Assembly: GCA_900555495.1 (NCBI GenBank)
Contig: USLD01000053.1
Coordinates: 1 to 8,445 of the forward strand
Direction of reading: 5' to 3'
Source of the DNA: an uncultured Slackia sp.
GTDB taxonomy: Bacteria; Actinomycetota; Coriobacteriia; Coriobacteriales; Eggerthellaceae
DNA length: 8,445 bases
Shown: piece by piece, positions 4,433-8,445 of the stretch
Layout of the letters: every line of letters begins with the position of its first letter
Numbering within the stretch: the first letter of the stretch is position 1
Translations under genes and position numbers: made by a program
Notes under the pieces: model-generated
Told to the model about the DNA's origin: nothing
The model's input: the letters and a program-made list of their open reading frames with translations, nothing else
The model's database searches: none

Positions 4433-5470
4433 ATGTTCAACGAACCGTATCGCTCTGGCGCCTTTGTGCGCGCCGGTCTGCTCTCGACGACGCTTGCCAT
4501 TGCGCTTTCTGCAACGATGCTTGCAGGGTGCTCTGTCGGCAGCACGTCTGCGACTGAAGGGGAGGGCGCATCGTCGGCCCAGGCGGAATCTTCTCAGGCC
4601 TACACTTTCACCGACGATATGGGCAACGAGGTCACGGTGGAAAATCCTCAGCGCGTCGTCGCCTGTATGGGAAGCTTCGCGAACACGTGGGAGCTTGCCG
4701 GCGGCACTTTGGTCGGCGCTTCCGACGACGCTTTCACGTTCGATGCGTTCGATATCGCGTCTCCCGATGTCGCGAAAGTAGGCGACTTCTCGAGCATCAA
4801 CCTCGAGGCGGTCATCGCCCTCGAGCCTGATTTCGTAATCATGACCTGCGGCACAGGCGGTCGCGGCGGCGATTCGAGCCAGGCCGATTTCAAGGCGGCC
4901 CTCGATGCCTCGGGTATTCCCTTAGCGTATTTCGAGGCGACGGTTTTCGAGGACTACTTGCGCATGCTGCGCGTGTTCTGCGACATCACCGGCCGCGATG
5001 ACCTATACAGCCGAAATGGCGAATCGGTGCAGCAGGCGATCGAGCAGGCGGTTTCGGACATGCCCGAGGCGAGCGAGCCTTCCACGGCTTTGCTCATGAC
5101 CACGTATTCGCGGGGGACTCGCGTGTTGACGTCTTCGTCGATGGCGGGCGATATGCTTGCCGATCTGGGCGTCGTCAATCTTGCCGACGAGAATCGCAGC
5201 CTCCTGTCCGATTTCAGCCTCGAGTCGGTCATCGAACTCGACCCCGATTACATTTTCGTGATCCCTATGGGCAACGACACCGAGGCCGCTATGCGCAATC
5301 TCGAGGCGCAGACCGCCGAAAACCCTGCATGGGCGACGCTTTCGGCGGTGCAAGAGGGTCGCTACATCATGCTCGATCCCGACTTGTTCCTGTATAAACC
5401 CAATGCGAAATGGGCCCAGAGTTATGAGACGCTTGCGGGGCATCTCGCGGCCGGGCAGAACGAGGCGTGA
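4433..5470 (+). CDS. Lipoprotein substrate-binding protein of a FecB/BtuF/HmuT-type ABC importer
   Basis: 345 residues from the 4433 start. A lipoprotein signal is clear: n-region with Arg at 7 and 13, hydrophobic stretch about 14-30, lipobox LAGC with the acylated Cys at 33, then a Ser/Ala/Glu-rich linker to about 55. The mature part is a class III periplasmic-binding domain: FTDDMGNEVTVENPQRVV (59-76) is the standard opening, INLEAVIALEPDFVI (122-136) the first-lobe signature, and LESVIELDPDYIFVI (263-277) its counterpart in the second lobe. The family captures iron-siderophore, haem or cobalamin complexes and docks on a FecCD permease. Two starts compete: ATG 4433 with AAAGGA nine bases upstream (4418-4423), and ATG 4388, which overlaps the radical SAM stop and has GAAGGGG upstream. 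The first gives the more typical signal peptide. The substrate is unknown; the enzyme upstream makes a tetrapyrrole plausible. Confidence 0.88.
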   Translation: MFNEPYRSGAFVRAGLLSTTLAIALSATMLAGCSVGSTSATEGEGASSAQAESSQAYTFTDDMGNEVTVENPQRVVACMGSFANTWELAGGTLVGASDDAFTFDAFDIASPDVAKVGDFSSINLEAVIALEPDFVIMTCGTGGRGGDSSQADFKAALDASGIPLAYFEATVFEDYLRMLRVFCDITGRDDLYSRNGESVQQAIEQAVSDMPEASEPSTALLMTTYSRGTRVLTSSSMAGDMLADLGVVNLADENRSLLSDFSLESVIELDPDYIFVIPMGNDTEAAMRNLEAQTAENPAWATLSAVQEGRYIMLDPDLFLYKPNAKWAQSYETLAGHLAAGQNEA

Positions 5471-6498
5471 TGCGACGCGTTCGTGAGGAATCGGGGCACG
5501 TCGCCGGGCGCGGTCGCCGGGCGGCGGCCTTCGCCGTTGCCTGCGCGGCCCTTGCGGCGCTGAGCATCGCGGCTTTCTTGAGCGGAGCATCCTCTGTGAG
5601 CTTCGTCGAGCTCGCGGCATGGGCCTGCGGCGGAGAAGTGAGCGATGCCGCGAAAAGCATCCTGGTAAATGTCAGGCTTCCGCGCGTCCTGGCCGCGCTG
5701 CTTGCGGGCGCGGCCCTTGCGGTGGCGGGAGCCGTCATTCAATCGGTGCTTGACAACCCGCTCGCAAGTCCGAATGTGATCGGTGTCAACTCGGGGGCCG
5801 GGTTGTTCGTGCTCGCGGTCGCGGCGCTGTTTCCCCATGCGCCCTGGGCCGCTCCGTTCGCGGCGTTTGCCGGCGCCTTGGTCACGGCGGCCGTCATTTT
5901 CGGCATATCGCTGCATGCGGGCGCGTCGCGTCTGACCGTCGTGCTTTCGGGCATCGCGATAACCACCGTGTTCGGCGCAGGTATGAACACCGTCATGATC
6001 GTGGCGCCTGACGCCTATGTCGGTTCTTCGGTCTTTCTGGCGGGAGGGCTTACGGGCGTGCTGCTGTCTGACCTCGTGTGGCCTGCGGTTTTGATCGCAG
6101 CGGGGCTGGTGGCGGCGATGTGCGGGGCGCATCGGCTCAACGTGGTGGCGCTTGGCGACGATATGGCGCATGCACTCGGCTTGAACGTGCGCGTCGTCAG
6201 GCTTTCCATGCTCGCCGTCGCTTCGCTGCTCGCTGGCGCGGCCGTGAGTTTCGCCGGTCTTTTGGGTTTCGTCGGGTTGATCGTTCCGCACATCGTGCGC
6301 TTCGCGGTCGGAAGCGACAATCGCGCGGTGCTCCCCCTGTCCGCGGTGGTCGGCGCGGCATTCGTGGTCGGCTGCGATCTCGTTGCCCGCGTCGCCTTCG
6401 CGCCTTACGAGGTGCCGGTGGGGATTCTCATGGCGTTCGTAGGAGGCCCGTTTTTCATCTATCTCATTTTCAAGAATAGGAGGGGAGGCCTTGGCTAG
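5470..6498 (+). CDS. FecCD/BtuC-family permease of the importer
   Basis: 342 residues with many hydrophobic segments (for example about 19-38, 72-93, 106-122, 128-148, 154-178, 202-219, 243-272, 287-305, 313-334), in keeping with the usual ten-helix fold. Family signatures seen: RLPRVLAALLAGAALAVAG (69-87) followed by DNPLASPNVIG (95-105), the coupling-helix region ALGDDMAHALGLNV (227-240) that contacts the ATPase, and GLLGFVGLIVPHIVR (263-277) with its VPH motif. It forms the membrane channel for the substrate delivered by the lipoprotein. The ATG at 5470 shares one base with the preceding TGA (TGATG), indicating translational coupling; a GTG one codon earlier is possible. The short Arg-rich N-terminal tail is cytosolic. 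It overlaps the ATPase gene by eight bases. Confidence 0.92.
   Translation: MRRVREESGHVAGRGRRAAAFAVACAALAALSIAAFLSGASSVSFVELAAWACGGEVSDAAKSILVNVRLPRVLAALLAGAALAVAGAVIQSVLDNPLASPNVIGVNSGAGLFVLAVAALFPHAPWAAPFAAFAGALVTAAVIFGISLHAGASRLTVVLSGIAITTVFGAGMNTVMIVAPDAYVGSSVFLAGGLTGVLLSDLVWPAVLIAAGLVAAMCGAHRLNVVALGDDMAHALGLNVRVVRLSMLAVASLLAGAAVSFAGLLGFVGLIVPHIVRFAVGSDNRAVLPLSAVVGAAFVVGCDLVARVAFAPYEVPVGILMAFVGGPFFIYLIFKNRRGGLG
6479..6488 (+). promoter_or_regulatory. Ribosome-binding site for the TTG start of the importer ATPase
   Basis: A purine-rich double box AGGAGGGGAG sits inside the end of the permease gene, with its AGGAGG part six bases before TTG at 6491. It justifies the unusual TTG start and the eight-base overlap. 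Confidence 0.6.
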
Positions 6499-7327
6499 AG
6501 CTGCTTGCGCGGTCGCGCATCGCGATTCGGTCCGTCTTTCGCCAGAATGCGAATTCGCGCTCGAGCTGCGCGGCGTCGGCTTTTCGTACGATCGTTCCCG
6601 TCCGTTCATCGAGGATGTTTCGATCGGATTCGACCGAGGTGCGGTGACGAGCATCGTCGGACCGAACGGCTGCGGTAAATCGACGTTGTTGAAGATGGCG
6701 TGCGGTATCGTCCGGCCCTGCAGAGGCGACGTTTTGCTCGACGGGCGAAACGTTCGGTCGTATGCCGCCCGCGAGCGTGCTCGTCGTCTTGCACTGTTGG
6801 CGCAGGGGCCGCGACCGCCTGCCATGACCGTCGAATCGCTCGTCGCGTGCGGGCGTTTTCCGCATTCGTCGTCTCAGGGCCGTCTTTCTCGCGCCGACCG
6901 TGCCGCCGTCGAGTATGCGATGGAGCTCGCCGATGTCGCTTGTTTGCGTTCGCGCGACCTGCGCAGGCTTTCCGGCGGACAGCGTCAGCGCGCGTTCGTG
7001 GCTATGACGCTGGCCCAGGATGCCGACATCGTCGTGCTCGACGAGCCGACGACGTATTTGGATATAGGCGCCTGTCACGAGGTGATGCGGCTCGTGCGCA
7101 GGTTGAATGAAGAATGCGGCAAGACGGTCGTCCTGGTCATTCACGATCTCGACTTGGCGTTGCGCTATTCGGATCGCGTGGCGGTCATGAATGCAGGGTC
7201 GATCGTGGCGGCGGGTTCGGTGGATGAAGTCTATGCGTCGCGCGCGATAGACGGGGCGTTCGACGTCGACCTGCAGAGGTGCGGCGTCGGTGGCGGTGAA
7301 GCGTATGTGGCCCTGCCTCGCGTGTAG
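6491..7327 (+). CDS. FecE/BtuD/HmuV-type ATPase of the importer
   Basis: 278 residues with a complete nucleotide-binding domain: Walker A GPNGCGKST (57-65), Q-loop Gln 105, signature LSGGQRQR (160-167), Walker B DIVVLDEP (179-186) and switch His 218 in VIHD. The segment MTVESLVACGRFPH (112-125) matches the V-x-x-L-V-x-x-G-R-x-P-H pattern typical of siderophore/haem/cobalamin importer ATPases. It powers import through the permease at 5470-6498. The start is TTG at 6491, overlapping the permease end by eight bases; the first about 22 residues precede the conserved domain and are longer than usual. A Cys/Gly-rich tail after about 262 is not conserved in the family as far as I know. Last gene of the plus-strand set, convergent with the YigZ gene 18 bp away. 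Confidence 0.93.
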   Translation: MARAACAVAHRDSVRLSPECEFALELRGVGFSYDRSRPFIEDVSIGFDRGAVTSIVGPNGCGKSTLLKMACGIVRPCRGDVLLDGRNVRSYAARERARRLALLAQGPRPPAMTVESLVACGRFPHSSSQGRLSRADRAAVEYAMELADVACLRSRDLRRLSGGQRQRAFVAMTLAQDADIVVLDEPTTYLDIGACHEVMRLVRRLNEECGKTVVLVIHDLDLALRYSDRVAVMNAGSIVAAGSVDEVYASRAIDGAFDVDLQRCGVGGGEAYVALPRV

Positions 7328-7344
7328 GCGCGCTTTCGGGCAGG
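7312..7344. terminator. Imperfect hairpin between convergent genes, weak terminator candidate
   Basis: CCTGCC (7312-7317) and GGCAGG (7339-7344) pair across the stop region of the importer ATPase. A competing inner pairing GCCT/AGGC is also possible. There is no T-run on either strand. With only 18 bp between two convergent stop codons, some terminating structure is expected here, but this one is not a standard intrinsic terminator. Confidence 0.25.
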
Positions 7345-7345
7345 T

Positions 7346-7981
7346 CTAGAACATGGCGTCGAAGGGGTCGGAGACCTCGATTTCTTCTTTGCCGCGGAAC
7401 AGCTCGGTGAGCTTCGCGAGCAGAGGCTCCTGGGTCCCGTCGAGCATGCGCAGCACCATGGTGACGCGGTCGGTGTACTGTACGTCGATCGTCTTGGCTT
7501 CGCAATCGGCGGCGAGGCGTACCATCTGGTCGTAGAGCGGGTAGTCCATGCGCACGGAGATATCGACGCATTGCGAGACCACCACGAGCTTCGCGGCCTC
7601 GATGCCCGCCTGGGCCGCCTGCGTGTAGGCGCGTACCAGGCCTCCCGTTCCCAGCAGGACGCCGCCGAAATAGCGCGTGGTCACGATGGCGATGTCGGTC
7701 AGGCCCGCATGCTGGATGGCTTCGAGGGTGGGAAGCCCCGCGGTTTTCTGGGGTTCGCCGTCGTCGGAGTAGCGCACGCGGCCGTCGGCCCCCGCGCCGC
7801 CTTCGCGCAGGATGTAGGCGTAAACGTTGTGGCGCGCCATGCGATTGGCCGCCCGCACCTCTTCGAGGAAGGCGAGGGCCTCCTCTTCGGTTTCGATGTG
7901 GGCGACGCTTGCGATGAAGCGGCTCTTCTTCTCTTCGATTTCGGCCGTCGCGCGGCCTTCTATGGTGGTGTAGGAATTCAT
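7346..7981 (-). CDS. yigZ: YigZ/IMPACT family protein (UPF0029)
   Basis: 211 residues, the usual length of bacterial YigZ. The family core is clear: KKSRFIA near residue 18, then YAYILRE (54-60), YSDDGEPQKTAG (71-82), and the diagnostic TRYFGGVLLGTGGLVRAYT (102-120), followed by the DUF1949-like C-terminal half from about 135. The usual SGTAG element reads QKTAG. Homologues of eukaryotic IMPACT are implicated in translation-related regulation in stress, but the bacterial biochemical role is not settled. Start: ATG at 7981 gives the family's N-terminus; extensions upstream would run through the predicted -10 box. No good Shine-Dalgarno is present, and TATAGT lies seven bases before the ATG, which fits a leaderless mRNA. 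It is divergent from trpS. Confidence 0.9.
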   Translation of the reverse strand: MNSYTTIEGRATAEIEEKKSRFIASVAHIETEEEALAFLEEVRAANRMARHNVYAYILREGGAGADGRVRYSDDGEPQKTAGLPTLEAIQHAGLTDIAIVTTRYFGGVLLGTGGLVRAYTQAAQAGIEAAKLVVVSQCVDISVRMDYPLYDQMVRLAADCEAKTIDVQYTDRVTMVLRMLDGTQEPLLAKLTELFRGKEEIEVSDPFDAMF

Positions 7982-7988
7982 GCCGCCT

Positions 7989-7994
7989 ACTATA
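7989..7994 (-). promoter_or_regulatory. -10 box of the yigZ promoter, placing transcription start at the start codon
   Basis: TATAGT on the minus strand, seven bases before the ATG at 7981, predicts transcription beginning on or next to the A of ATG. No convincing -35 box is seen at the usual distance. Confidence 0.45.
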
Positions 7995-8070
7995 GCACGC
8001 GCATCGCGAGACGGCCTTCGCGCGTCGGTCGTGTTACCATAGTCTGCCGACAACGCCGAACCTGCCGCAT

Positions 8071-8087
8071 CCGCCGCACGCGGGCGG
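8071..8087 (+). other. G/C-rich hairpin in the leader of trpS
   Basis: CCGCC (8071-8075) pairs with GGCGG (8083-8087). An alternative six-base pairing TGCCGC (8063-8068) with GCGGCA (8084-8089) competes with it. It lies about 25 bases before the start codon. The region is too short and lacks the conserved elements of a T-box leader. Confidence 0.3.
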
Positions 8088-8114
8088 CATGACTATTCGA
8101 AGGAGCGCCCAACC

Positions 8115-8445
8115 ATGGCAAACGAAGGAAGCTTTGAGGCGAGCCAGAAGCGCAGCGACGAGATCCGCGCCGACCTGACGGCTCATCCTGAGAAATACAC
8201 GATGCTGACGGGCGACCGCCCGACGGGCAGGCTGCATCTCGGCCACTACTTCGGCACGCTGAAGGGCCGCGTCGAGCTTCAGAACATGGGCGCGCGCACC
8301 AACGTGCTCATCGCCGATTACCAGGTGATCACCGACCGCGACACCACCGAGCATATCCAGGACAACGTGTACAACATGGTGATGGATTATTTGGCGTGCG
8401 GCATCGACCCCGAGAAGACGATGATCTACACGCACTCCGCCGTTC
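8115..8445 (+). CDS. trpS: Tryptophanyl-tRNA synthetase (N-terminal part, runs off right edge)
   Basis: The first 110 residues are present. TGDRPTGRLHLGHYFGTLK (about 32-50) is the TrpRS active-site opening, with HLGHYFG as the class I HIGH signature. It is followed by RVELQ and a typical Rossmann segment VLIADYQVITD (about 64-74). The KMSKS loop and anticodon domain lie beyond the window. The enzyme charges tRNA-Trp. The N-terminal extension before the active site is about 30 residues, longer than in minimal TrpRS. Start: ATG at 8115 with AAGGAG at 8100-8105, nine bases away. Divergent from yigZ across a 133-bp gap that shows no clear T-box. Confidence 0.93.
   Translation, partial: MANEGSFEASQKRSDEIRADLTAHPEKYTMLTGDRPTGRLHLGHYFGTLKGRVELQNMGARTNVLIADYQVITDRDTTEHIQDNVYNMVMDYLACGIDPEKTMIYTHSAV

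Noticed and set aside
3550..4545. 331-codon open frame on the minus strand opposite the radical SAM gene
   Set aside because: No recognisable domain and fully opposed to a strongly identified enzyme gene.
5422..6825. 467-codon open frame on the minus strand opposite the permease and the importer ATPase
   Set aside because: Composition is Arg/Ala/His-rich and domain-free, and it runs antisense across two confidently identified genes; an artefact of GC-rich codon use.
7982..8114. T-box or trp attenuator before trpS
   Set aside because: The gap is too short for a T-box, shows no run of Trp codons and no terminator with a T-run; only a small G/C hairpin is present.

Overview
The window is GC-rich, gene-dense bacterial DNA. 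The organism is most likely a coriobacterium (Actinomycetota, Eggerthellaceae-like). The reasons are codon use dominated by G/C third positions, actinobacterial-style leaderless starts, a haem/tetrapyrrole gene set with an Ahb/NirJ-type radical SAM enzyme, and a monoderm-type lipoprotein importer. This placement is an inference; the window holds no rRNA or other decisive marker. No tRNA, rRNA, CRISPR array, insertion sequence or prophage gene was seen.

Layout: (1) 1-702, minus strand: the N-terminal 234 residues of an ABC-F ATPase without membrane segments, continuing off the left edge. (2) 703-1097: a 395-bp divergent control region. It holds two back-to-back promoters and, toward the ABC-F gene, a roughly 270-nt structured leader with a three-codon upstream ORF (Met-Lys-Phe-stop). 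The arrangement resembles the antibiotic-responsive attenuators of ABC-F resistance genes. (3) 1098-7327, plus strand: a stand-alone LuxR-type DNA-binding domain, an eight-helix HemX/CcsA-like membrane protein, a degenerate glutamyl-tRNA reductase (HemA) homologue, an AhbC/AhbD/NirJ-family radical SAM protein, and a complete FecBCD/BtuCDF-type ABC importer (lipoprotein, permease, ATPase). Most junctions are overlapping or only a few bases apart; the exceptions are 130 bp before the HemX-like gene and 133 bp before the radical SAM gene. (4) 7346-7981, minus strand: a YigZ/IMPACT-family protein, convergent with the importer and apparently leaderless. (5) 8115 to the right edge, plus strand: the start of tryptophanyl-tRNA synthetase.

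The central locus is the part most worth attention. A HemX-like and a HemA-like protein sit together as in classical haem operons, but the HemA homologue lacks the catalytic Cys of the TCNR motif and the Rossmann glycine motif. The membrane protein lacks the tryptophan-rich haem-handling motif of CcsA. The downstream radical SAM enzyme keeps all the cysteines expected of a haem/haem d1 pathway decarboxylase, and the importer genes follow directly. My working hypothesis is a tetrapyrrole salvage and tailoring locus: the importer brings in a haem-like or porphyrin compound, the radical SAM enzyme modifies it, and the HemA-like/HemX-like pair binds, escorts or regulates it. The LuxR-type protein is a candidate local regulator. 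This is inference from family membership and gene order; the substrate cannot be read from the sequence.
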